In this document: piece by piece, positions 6,755-12,304 of the stretch | Position numbering within the stretch: position 1 is the first letter of the stretch | How the letters are laid out: each line of letters starts with the position of its first letter | Origin: Nitratifractor sp. | GTDB taxonomy: Bacteria; Campylobacterota; Campylobacteria; Campylobacterales; Sulfurovaceae | Assembly: GCA_024762845.1 (NCBI GenBank) | Contig: JANTGQ010000022.1 | Span: 1 to 12,611, forward strand | Direction: 5' to 3' | Length of the DNA: 12,611 bases | Translations under genes and position numbers: made by a program | Notes under the pieces: generated by a model | Told to the model about the DNA's origin: nothing | The model's input: only the letters and a program-made list of their open reading frames with translations | The model's database searches: none

Positions 6755-7912
6755 GTGTTTAAATACATCTACCTCTTTGTAGTAACACTATCTTATATTG
6801 TTGCTACCCCTTTTTTGCTGCCTCTTCGCTTTAAGAAGAAGTATAAATCTTCTATTCCAGCACGTTTTTTTTTAAGAGATAACCCACCTTTTACAGAGAA
6901 TGGAGTTCATTTCCATGTATGTAGTTATGGAGAGGCAAAGGCTATTAAGCCACTTGTAGAGACATTTAAAGATGAGACTTTACATTTTAGTGCAATTACA
7001 GCGACTGGATTTAGTGTTATTAAAGAGTATTCGAAGAGTATACGGTACCTGCCTTTTGAAATTTTTTTGCCTTCGTGGATAAAGAGACAAAAAGCGCTTA
7101 TTGTGGTAGAGGCGGAGCTGTGGTATATGCTTTTTTTGTGTTCCAAAAAAAGAGGCGCAAAAACATTTTTAATAAATGCAAGAGTAAGCAGTAGGTCGTA
7201 TCCGAAGTATCTACGGTTTAAATGGCTCTATAAACATATTTTTGCGAATATTGATGCTGTCTATGCACAAAGTTACGATGATGCTAAGAGACTGGTACAA
7301 CTGGGTGCTAAAAATATTCATGTTAGTGGGAATATTAAGTTTTTAAATATTCAAAAGGCTAATAAAGAGTATTCGAAAGAGTATCCAGTTGTAGTTGCTG
7401 CTGCAAGTACACATGAGACAGAAGAAGAGCCAATAGTAAATGCTTATCTCGAACTGAAGCGGGTAGAGAATGCACAGCTAATTGTTATCCCAAGACACCC
7501 TGAGCGATTTGATAAAGTTGCAGAGTATCTAGAGAGAGTAGCAGATAAAAATAGATTGAGTTTTAGTAGATTCTCACAAAGTGGTAACTTTGCAACAGAT
7601 ATCGTGCTTGTTGATACGATGGGTGAATTGATAAATGTATATAAGATAAGTGATATTGTAATACTTGGTGGCGCATTTGCAGAGATAGGTGGACACAATG
7701 CGCTAGAAGCCGCACAGTTTGGAGTAAAAATGATTAGTGGACCTCACTATTTTAATCAGGTAGATATATTTAATGCGGTTGAGGGATTAGAAATTTGTGA
7801 GAGCAATGCTTTGGGAGAGAAACTTCTCAATTATAGATCATTGCCAAACACTAAGTTAGAAACAAAAGCCTCTATAGATGAGTTGGTAGAGGATATAAGA
7901 AGTGTTTTATAG
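6755..7912 (+). CDS. waaA: 3-deoxy-D-manno-octulosonic acid (Kdo) transferase
   Basis: WaaA (KdtA) transfers Kdo from CMP-Kdo to lipid A precursor at the inner face of the cytoplasmic membrane, starting the LPS inner core. The N-terminus carries a single hydrophobic membrane-anchor segment (YIYLFVVTLSYIVATPFLL). The GT-B family landmarks follow: CSYGEAKAIKPL with the catalytic-base Glu, EAELWYML, INARVSSRS, SGNIKF, AASTHETEEE, IPRHPERF, DTMGEL and GGHNALEAAQFG plus SGPHYFNQ for CMP-Kdo binding. I prefer the GTG at 6755 (385 residues) because GAGG stands nine bases upstream. The in-frame GTG at 6737 (391 residues) would overlap the zinc-ribbon gene by 14 bases. The 3' end overlaps the DUF167 gene by 11 bases. 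Confidence 0.95.
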   Translation: MFKYIYLFVVTLSYIVATPFLLPLRFKKKYKSSIPARFFLRDNPPFTENGVHFHVCSYGEAKAIKPLVETFKDETLHFSAITATGFSVIKEYSKSIRYLPFEIFLPSWIKRQKALIVVEAELWYMLFLCSKKRGAKTFLINARVSSRSYPKYLRFKWLYKHIFANIDAVYAQSYDDAKRLVQLGAKNIHVSGNIKFLNIQKANKEYSKEYPVVVAAASTHETEEEPIVNAYLELKRVENAQLIVIPRHPERFDKVAEYLERVADKNRLSFSRFSQSGNFATDIVLVDTMGELINVYKISDIVILGGAFAEIGGHNALEAAQFGVKMISGPHYFNQVDIFNAVEGLEICESNALGEKLLNYRSLPNTKLETKASIDELVEDIRSVL

Positions 7913-8198
7913 CGAAGATGATGATAGTGTTACCCTGAAAGTAAAAGCACAACCAAGTGCTAGTAGAAGCGAATTTTGTGGGCTATACGGTGAAGATGCA
8001 ATTAAAGTACGATTAGCAGCTCCTGCAGTTGAGGGTGCTGCTAATAAAGAGTTGGTAAAATTTTTGGCAAAAAAGTTTAAAGTTTCAAAGAGCAGTATAG
8101 AGTTTCGTAGCGGTCAAAATAGTAAGATAAAACTTCTAAAACTCCCAAAAAGCAGAGAGTTGGATGGGTTTATAAAGGAATTAGAGAGTGGAAGATAA
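7902..8198 (+). CDS. DUF167 (YggU-like, UPF0235) protein
   Basis: This 98-residue protein belongs to the DUF167 family of small single-domain proteins with no established biochemical role. The hallmark segments are LKVKAQPSASRSEFCG near the N-terminus, IKVRLAAPAVEGAANKELVKFLAKKFKV in the middle and FRSGQNSKIKLLKL near the C-terminus. These match the conserved beta-alpha-beta core with a basic, possibly nucleic-acid-binding face (inference). It starts at a GTG whose GAGG ribosome binding site (7889-7892) lies in the end of waaA, overlapping that gene by 11 bases. It ends in an 11-base overlap with the pseudouridine synthase gene. The coupling suggests co-production with its neighbours but does not reveal function. 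Confidence 0.88.
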   Translation: MFYSEDDDSVTLKVKAQPSASRSEFCGLYGEDAIKVRLAAPAVEGAANKELVKFLAKKFKVSKSSIEFRSGQNSKIKLLKLPKSRELDGFIKELESGR

Positions 8199-8922
8199 GG
8201 CGTATAAACTGCTTGCAGAGCAATTAGGGATTTCCGGTAAGAGAGCCAAAGAGTTAATAGATAGAGGATTGGTTTATATTGGTGACAGAAAGCTAAAAAT
8301 TGCGCGTGCAAATGTAGAAGCAGAGACAAAGTTTCGCGTAGAGATGCCTGCAAAGATTGCAACTATTTATGAAGATGATAATCTTATTGCAGTAAATAAA
8401 CCGGCATTTTTAGATGCATATGAGGTAGAGGCATCAATTGACGATGCATCGTTAATACATAGACTTGATCGTGAGACAAGTGGAGTATTGCTCTTAGCAA
8501 AGAGTGAAGAGTTCTTAAAAAAAGCAATAGAGAGCTTTAGAAATAGAAGAGTGAAGAAGTTTTACACAGCATGGGTAGAGGGAGTTGTCTATGAAGAGAT
8601 GGTTATAGATTTGCCAATTCATACAATTAAAGGACCTAAGTCTATCTCGAAAGTCAATAAGAAGATAGGGAAAGAGGCTATAACAATCGTGCAACCCAAT
8701 GAAGTGCAGGGTAAAAAGAGTAAAGTTGATATAGAGATTAAAACCGGTAGAACCCACCAAGTACGTTTGCACCTCTCGCACGTTGGGCACCCTGTGGTTG
8801 GAGATGAGCAGTATGGTAGTCCCACAAAGAGTAAAAGAGTACTGCTACATGCGAGCAGAGTAGAGATATTTGGAATTAATATTGTTGCTCCAGAACCGGC
8901 AGATATAATTAAATATAAATAA
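8188..8922 (+). CDS. RluA-family RNA pseudouridine synthase
   Basis: This 244-residue enzyme isomerises specific uridines to pseudouridine in rRNA or tRNA. An N-terminal S4-like RNA-binding segment (about residues 1-50, ISGKRAKELIDRGLVYIGDR) is followed by the catalytic domain. The active-site motif is HRLDRETSGVLLLAKS, with catalytic Asp94. The later family motifs KTGRTHQVRLHLSHVGHPVVGDEQYG are intact. RluA-subfamily features (HRLD, GRTHQ) are clear, but the exact target uridine cannot be assigned. It starts at GTG with AAAGGA at 8174-8179, inside the DUF167 gene, which it overlaps by 11 bases. Campylobacter and Helicobacter have a pseudouridine synthase at the equivalent place between waaA and ffh. 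The end of the gene contains a TATAAT that may contribute to ffh transcription. Confidence 0.9.
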   Translation: MEDKAYKLLAEQLGISGKRAKELIDRGLVYIGDRKLKIARANVEAETKFRVEMPAKIATIYEDDNLIAVNKPAFLDAYEVEASIDDASLIHRLDRETSGVLLLAKSEEFLKKAIESFRNRRVKKFYTAWVEGVVYEEMVIDLPIHTIKGPKSISKVNKKIGKEAITIVQPNEVQGKKSKVDIEIKTGRTHQVRLHLSHVGHPVVGDEQYGSPTKSKRVLLHASRVEIFGINIVAPEPADIIKYK

Positions 8923-8935
8923 ATTTGGATAAAAT
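8904..8935 (+). promoter_or_regulatory. Candidate internal promoter upstream of ffh
   Basis: Two -10-like hexamers precede ffh: TATAAT at 8904-8909, inside the end of the pseudouridine synthase gene, and TAAAAT at 8930-8935 in the 40-base gap. Either could give ffh its own transcript in addition to read-through. The surrounding DNA is very A/T-rich, so chance matches are easy. Confidence 0.3.
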
Positions 8936-8950
8936 AAAAGTTAAGAAAAT

Positions 8951-8956
8951 AGGGGG
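8951..8956 (+). promoter_or_regulatory. Ribosome binding site deciding the ffh start
   Basis: AGGGGG ends six bases before the ATG at 8963, which is ideal spacing. The in-frame TTG at 8960 would be only three bases away, so the ATG is preferred. Confidence 0.6.
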
Positions 8957-8962
8957 TAATTG

Positions 8963-10327
8963 ATGTTTGATACTCTTACAGATAGTTTTAAAAGCGCTAT
9001 AGGAAAGATTCGTTTTCATGATGATGAGAAGGCGTTAAAGAAGGCATTGACAGAGTTAAAAAAGTCACTGCTCAAAGCTGATGTGCACCATAAAGTTGTA
9101 AAAGAGCTATTAGCGAATGTAGAGAAAGATGTAAAGGCAGCCGGTGTTGGTAAAGATAACTTTTTAAATGCATTGGCAAAAGAGTTAACAAGAATACTTA
9201 CTGCAAAAGGGAACCAAGGCTTTGTTTTTGTGCCAAAACCACCTACAGTAGTCTTGATGACAGGTCTTCAAGGAAGTGGTAAAACAACAACCACTGGTAA
9301 GTTGGCATATATGCTAAAAGAGCTGAAAAAGAAAAAAGTTCTTATTGCCGCAGCTGATTTGCAGCGTTTAGCTGCAGTTGAGCAGCTTCGACAAATTACA
9401 GAGCAAATTGGTGTTGATTTGGTTGCTGATGAGAGTGCAAAACCCCAAGAGGTAGTAAAAAGAGCCCTTAAGCAAGCAGAAGATGGTTTGTATGATGTGC
9501 TTTTAATAGATACTGCAGGACGATTGGCAATAGACGATGAGCTCATGCAAGAGTTGGCAAAAGTAAAAGATATAGCAAACCCTGATGAGATCTTCTATGT
9601 TGCAGATGCAATGACAGGTATAGATGCAGTAAGAACAGCTGCTACCTTTAAAGAGAAGATTGGAATTAGTGGTGTAGTATTGAGTAAATTCGACGCAGAC
9701 AGCAAAGGTGGAGTTGCTCTTGGTGTGGCGCATCAAGTAGGAGTACCGCTTCGATTTATCGGTAGTGGCGAAAAGATGCCAGACCTTGAGAGTTTTATAC
9801 CAGATAGAGTTGTAAAGCGTCTTATGGGGGCTGGAGACTTAGAGAGCCTAATTGAGAAAACTACTGCTGCTATTGATGAAAAGAGTGCTAAGAAGATTAC
9901 TAAAAAGATTAAAAAAGGGCAATTTAACTTTAATGACTTTTTAGATCAGATGGAGCAGATGAAGAAGCTAGGTTCTATGAAATCTATTATGGGTATGATT
10001 CCTGGTATGGGGAATATGGCAAAACAGATTGGTGATATGGATTTAGAGAATTCAAAAGAGATGAAACAGATAAAAGCGATGATAAGCTCTATGACCAAAA
10101 AAGAGCGTGAAAACCCAGACCTTTTAAATAATGCCAGAAAAAGAAGAATCGCTACTGGTGCCGGATTGGATCAGATGCAGGTAAATCGCGTTTTAAAGCA
10201 GTTTAAAAATGCTGCGAAGATGGCGAAAAAACTATCTGGAAAAGGTGGCATGAAACAGATGCAGGATATGATGAGTCAAATGCAAGGTGGAGGAGCTGGC
10301 GGAGTACCGCCGGGACTTTTTAAATAA
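8963..10327 (+). CDS. ffh: Signal recognition particle GTPase Ffh
   Basis: Ffh is the protein subunit of the signal recognition particle. With 4.5S RNA it binds signal sequences on ribosomes and docks with FtsY at the membrane. The 454 residues show the helical N domain (1-95) and the G domain with P-loop GLQGSGKT (residues 101-108), DTAGR (183-187) and SKFDADSKGG (G4 region near 241). The Met-rich M domain contains GMIPGMG (344-350) and the RNA-binding RKRRIATGAG segment near 390-400. The C-terminal tail is rich in Met and Gly, including MQDMMSQMQGGGAGG. G4 reads SKFD rather than the common TKLD, a conservative change. The ATG start gives the standard MFDTLTDSF beginning. It follows the pseudouridine synthase by 40 bases and converges with an L,D-transpeptidase gene. 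Confidence 0.98.
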   Translation: MFDTLTDSFKSAIGKIRFHDDEKALKKALTELKKSLLKADVHHKVVKELLANVEKDVKAAGVGKDNFLNALAKELTRILTAKGNQGFVFVPKPPTVVLMTGLQGSGKTTTTGKLAYMLKELKKKKVLIAAADLQRLAAVEQLRQITEQIGVDLVADESAKPQEVVKRALKQAEDGLYDVLLIDTAGRLAIDDELMQELAKVKDIANPDEIFYVADAMTGIDAVRTAATFKEKIGISGVVLSKFDADSKGGVALGVAHQVGVPLRFIGSGEKMPDLESFIPDRVVKRLMGAGDLESLIEKTTAAIDEKSAKKITKKIKKGQFNFNDFLDQMEQMKKLGSMKSIMGMIPGMGNMAKQIGDMDLENSKEMKQIKAMISSMTKKERENPDLLNNARKRRIATGAGLDQMQVNRVLKQFKNAAKMAKKLSGKGGMKQMQDMMSQMQGGGAGGVPPGLFK

Positions 10328-10337
10328 CCTTACAATA

Positions 10338-10360
10338 ATATTTACTTAAATATTTACTTA
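10338..10360. repeat. Short tandem direct repeat after ffh
   Basis: ATATTTACTTA occurs twice, at 10338-10348 and 10350-10360, with one base between (period 12). It lies in the 85-base spacer between the convergent ffh and L,D-transpeptidase genes. No function can be assigned. Confidence 0.6.
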
Positions 10361-10361
10361 C

Positions 10362-10404
10362 TGTAAGAGCTTCTCCTCTTACATAGCCTTAACTAGCAGT
10401 TAAG
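10362..10404. terminator. Two hairpins between convergent genes, possible bidirectional terminator
   Basis: Hairpin one has an 8-base stem (10362-10369 with 10376-10383, core GTAAGAG/CTCTTAC) and a 6-base loop. Hairpin two has a perfect 7-base stem CTTAACT/AGTTAAG (10388-10394 with 10398-10404) and a 3-base loop. Because both are symmetric they could act on either strand. Neither is followed by a proper T tract, so intrinsic termination is uncertain. Confidence 0.35.
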
Positions 10405-10412
10405 AAAACCTA

Positions 10413-10973
10413 CTACCTAAATCCAAATTTCATTAAATAGCCTTTAGCATATGGCATAAATGTTTTTCTTGTTATTACAACTTTGGTATCACCAATTTTT
10501 GCCCAGTGGAAAATAACAGGTATATCTTTAGGTGCTATGTGTATACAGCCGTGGGACATCCAGCTAACACTACCCATATGAAGTGCGTGTCCCTGGTTTG
10601 TAAAGAAAATACTAAAATCCATATTGTTTACACCATCTTCGTCTGGATATTTATTTGACATATGGTATCTCTGTTTACGAAGTACTGTATAGATACCGCT
10701 GGGAGTTTTAAAGTCATCTGCACCAGATGTAATGACACCGGTCCACCACACAACACCATCTCTGTCAACTGCATAGAATCTGCCGTCACTTCCTGCTTCT
10801 CTAACTGAAACCACTATAAACTCTTGCCCCTTTAAGTCACGTACATATTCTGTATTAGTACTAGGGTTAATTATCTCAAATTTAGTAATACCAATAGGTT
10901 TTACAATTTTTGCAAAAAGAGTAGTATTTAAAGTAGCAAGTATAAACATTAATATAACTATTTTTATACGCAT
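10413..10973 (-). CDS. Periplasmic L,D-transpeptidase (YkuD domain)
   Basis: This 186-residue exported enzyme probably makes or edits 3-3 peptidoglycan cross-links, or attaches proteins to peptidoglycan, using a cysteine nucleophile. A signal peptide is visible (MRIKIVILMFILATLNTTLFA, likely cleavage after residue 21). The YkuD landmarks are TPSGIYTVL (residues 90-98), then LHMG with His132 and the active-site segment SHGCIHI with His141 and Cys143. The usual Arg after SHGCI is His here (SHGCIHI versus SHGCIRL). The length is that of a single-domain enzyme with no LysM or other binding module. It is transcribed away from atpE and converges on ffh. AAAGG lies 10-11 bases before the ATG. The exact reaction (cross-linking, carboxypeptidase or protein anchoring) cannot be told from sequence. 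Confidence 0.9.
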   Translation of the reverse strand: MRIKIVILMFILATLNTTLFAKIVKPIGITKFEIINPSTNTEYVRDLKGQEFIVVSVREAGSDGRFYAVDRDGVVWWTGVITSGADDFKTPSGIYTVLRKQRYHMSNKYPDEDGVNNMDFSIFFTNQGHALHMGSVSWMSHGCIHIAPKDIPVIFHWAKIGDTKVVITRKTFMPYAKGYLMKFGFR

Positions 10974-11003
10974 CGTCGATATACCTTTGTTTGTAGTTGT
11001 AAG

Positions 11004-11009
11004 ATTGTA
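11004..11009 (-). promoter_or_regulatory. Candidate -10 for the L,D-transpeptidase gene
   Basis: On the minus strand TACAAT follows a run of seven T residues, 30 bases upstream of the ATG, with a predicted start near 10997. There is no -35 match. Confidence 0.4.
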
Positions 11010-11054
11010 TCAAAAAAACCCTAGCTTTTCATTTAATTTTAATAAATTCTCTGG

Positions 11055-11060
11055 TATAAT
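11055..11060 (+). promoter_or_regulatory. -10 element of the atpE promoter
   Basis: A perfect TATAAT, preceded by A/T-rich DNA, places the transcription start near 11067. This gives an atpE leader of about 88 bases. It is one of the clearest promoter matches in the window, in keeping with the high expression needed for the c-ring subunit. Confidence 0.65.
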
Positions 11061-11067
11061 CTCGCCA

Positions 11068-11113
11068 CTTTTAGGTGATAAGTAGGGATACGCTAGCCGA
11101 ACGGATCTAAAAG
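11068..11113 (+). promoter_or_regulatory. 5'-terminal hairpin in the atpE leader
   Basis: CTTTTAGGT (11068-11076) pairs with ATCTAAAAG (11105-11113), eight Watson-Crick pairs and one G-U. The hairpin begins within a base or two of the predicted transcript start and encloses a GC-richer 28-base loop. A smaller stem, AGTC/GACT (11116-11119 with 11125-11128), follows. The arrangement suggests an mRNA-stabilising or regulatory 5' structure; I do not recognise a known riboswitch. Confidence 0.4.
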
Positions 11114-11154
11114 AGAGTCTACTGGACTTAAAACATATAATTAAAGGATTTTAG

Positions 11155-11463
11155 ATGAAAAAGTTTTTCTTACTTTTCTTGGCATTAGGTGCTTTTGCTT
11201 TTGCAGGTGAGGGTGGACAAGATATGATCAAAGCTTACTCTGTAGTTGCTGCAGGTGTTGGTCTTGGTCTTGCTGCACTTGGTGGAGCTATCGGTATGGG
11301 TCACACAGCTGCTGCTACAATTGCAGGAACTGCTAGAAACCCAGGTTTAGGTAGTAAATTAATGACAACAATGTTCATTGCTCTTGCGATGATTGAAGCA
11401 CAAGTTATCTATACACTTGTAATTGCATTGATTGCACTTTACTCTAACCCATTCATCGGTTAA
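11155..11463 (+). CDS. atpE: F1Fo ATP synthase subunit c
   Basis: Subunit c forms the membrane rotor ring of the ATP synthase. The 102-residue protein has a signal-peptide-like N-terminal extension (MKKFFLLFLALGAFAFAG), then two transmembrane helices. The first carries the glycine motif (GVGLGLAALGGAIGMG, residues 34-49). The polar loop is ARNPG (60-64). The second helix holds the ion-binding Glu81 in MIEAQVIY. The Na+-ligand positions known from Ilyobacter (Gln32, Ser66) align with Met48 and Ala82, so proton coupling is predicted. The gene stands alone, away from other atp genes, as is known in Campylobacterota. AAAGGA is six bases before the ATG. A strong -10 and a structured leader precede it, and a terminator hairpin follows the stop. 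Confidence 0.97.
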   Translation: MKKFFLLFLALGAFAFAGEGGQDMIKAYSVVAAGVGLGLAALGGAIGMGHTAAATIAGTARNPGLGSKLMTTMFIALAMIEAQVIYTLVIALIALYSNPFIG

Positions 11464-11471
11464 TAACGATA

Positions 11472-11500
11472 TAGCAGACTTTTTTGTCTGCTACATTTTT
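11472..11500 (+). terminator. Rho-independent-type terminator after atpE
   Basis: A perfect 8-base stem TAGCAGAC/GTCTGCTA (11472-11479 with 11486-11493) has a six-T loop and is followed by CA and five T residues. It starts 9 bases after the atpE stop codon and ends 5 bases before tRNA-Leu. Its right arm also contains a TG-n-TACATT extended -10-like match at 11489-11497. Confidence 0.7.
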
Positions 11501-11504
11501 CTAC

Positions 11505-11588
11505 GCGGACGTGGTGGAACGGTAGACACGCTATCTTGAGGGGGTAGTGCCAATAGGTGTGCGGGTTCAAATCCCGCCGTCCGCACCA
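11505..11588 (+). tRNA. tRNA-Leu, anticodon GAG, CCA encoded
   Basis: The acceptor strands GCGGACG (11505-11511) and CGTCCGC (11578-11584) pair perfectly, with discriminator A and a genomically encoded CCA (11586-11588). The anticodon stem CTATC/GGTAG encloses the loop TTGAGGG, so the anticodon is GAG (11538-11540), reading CUC and CUU leucine codons. A long variable arm (TGCC AATA GGTGT region) marks a class II tRNA. The T arm GCGGG TTCAAAT CCCGC is canonical. Its 5' end is only 5 bases after the atpE terminator T tract, so its promoter is not obvious. Confidence 0.97.
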
Positions 11589-11810
11589 TTTAAAAAACTT
11601 CATTTTTTCTTCATATTATTTTTAAATCTTGTTTGTAATTGTTGTCTTACTAGAGATGATTTTGGTAGAAAACATACTAGAGTACACTTGAGCCTATAAT
11701 TAAACTTTATAGCTTAATTGATGGTTTTTGTAGGCTTGGATTTGCGGCATTCATGTAAATGTGCAGAGTGCAATAAGTGATGTAGCTTATATGGTTTCTG
11801 TTGTATAAGC
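11589..11810. other. Non-coding spacer with inverted and imperfect direct repeats
   Basis: No convincing gene is seen in these 222 bases. A weak A6/T6 hairpin (11592-11597 with 11603-11608) directly follows the tRNA and may end its transcript. TATAAT at 11695-11700 could be a plus-strand -10. Inverted repeats include AGCCTA/TAGGCT (11691-11696 with 11731-11736) enclosing AATTAA/TTAATT, and AGCTTATAT/GTATAAGCT (11784-11792 with 11803-11811), whose right arm touches the rhodanese stop codon. An imperfect direct repeat (TAGCTTA then ATGGTTTYTG) occurs at 11710-11730 and 11783-11800. A small RNA, a terminator pair or decayed sequence are all possible. Confidence 0.4.
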
Positions 11811-11811
11811 T
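11784..11811 (-). terminator. Hairpin at the rhodanese stop codon, possible weak terminator
   Basis: Read on the minus strand, a 9-base stem (seven perfect pairs, one more A-T and one G-U) with a 10-base loop begins at the last base of the rhodanese stop codon. No T tract follows it, so termination efficiency is doubtful. Confidence 0.3.
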
Positions 11812-12212
11812 TAATCCTTTAAAGTTTTAAACCCTTTATCTATCCAGCCATACTCTATACCACCTTTTAACTCCAGCACATGTTTAAAGCCTAATGTTTT
11901 GCTAAGCCATTTTCCAAGCTCTTTGGTTCTGTTTGCATGGGCACAGTAGATAATAAACGGTTTCTCTTTATCTGTAACGAGATGTCCAAGTTTAAACATA
12001 AAGTTAGGAACATCGGCACCTCCTTTAGGGGTAAAGAACATTATTTTGTGAGCACCTTTAATGATACCTCTCTCTTGCCACTCCTGCGGTGTACGAATAT
12101 CTATAACCGGAATGCCTTTTTTCTGCATAGTTAGGAGTGTCTGGGCATCTATCTCTTTAAGCTCGGCAAAGAGTGAGAGAGTACAAAGAAGACTCAAAGC
12201 TATTTTTTTCAT
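11811..12212 (-). CDS. Exported rhodanese-like sulfurtransferase
   Basis: This is a 133-residue single-domain rhodanese with an N-terminal signal peptide (MKKIALSLLCTLSLFA, likely cleaved before Glu17), so it probably acts in the periplasm. The family motif IDIRTPQEWQERGIIKGAH lies at residues 37-55. The active-site loop is CAHANR with the persulfide-forming Cys90, the six-residue length typical of sulfurtransferases rather than Cdc25-type phosphatases. RTKELGKWLSKTLGF and LKGGIEYGW complete the C-terminal part. It could move sulfane sulfur or act on thiols, but donor and acceptor are unknown. Cys10 does not sit in a proper lipobox, so a lipoprotein is unlikely. AAAGGA lies five bases before the ATG. 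It is divergent from an exported Hsp20-like gene across a 92-base spacer. Confidence 0.9.
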   Translation of the reverse strand: MKKIALSLLCTLSLFAELKEIDAQTLLTMQKKGIPVIDIRTPQEWQERGIIKGAHKIMFFTPKGGADVPNFMFKLGHLVTDKEKPFIIYCAHANRTKELGKWLSKTLGFKHVLELKGGIEYGWIDKGFKTLKD

Positions 12213-12265
12213 AGAAATCCTTTAAAATGCAACCTAAGTTACACCATCTATTAACTTTTTATTTT

Positions 12266-12277
12266 TACAATATTCTA
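12266..12277. promoter_or_regulatory. Candidate back-to-back -10 elements, rhodanese / Hsp20-like spacer
   Basis: On the plus strand TACAAT (12266-12271) would start transcription near 12278, 27 bases before the Hsp20-like ATG. On the minus strand TAGAAT (12272-12277) would start near 12265, about 53 bases before the rhodanese ATG. The matches are imperfect and the DNA is very A/T-rich. Confidence 0.3.
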
Positions 12278-12304
12278 TGAAAAAAAACTTAAAGGAGAAT
12301 GATT

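Noticed and set aside
11067..11154. Known riboswitch or ribosomal-protein-type leader before atpE
   Set aside because: A stem is visible but no motif of a riboswitch class I can recognise; recorded only as a structured leader.
11505..11810. tRNA-Leu as an integration site for a mobile element
   Set aside because: No integrase gene and no repeated copy of the tRNA 3' end is visible downstream; flanking genes are ordinary.
11811..12212. Rhodanese gene product as a lipoprotein
   Set aside because: Cys10 is preceded by Ser-Leu-Leu, which does not match a lipobox, and a normal signal peptidase I site follows at Ala16.
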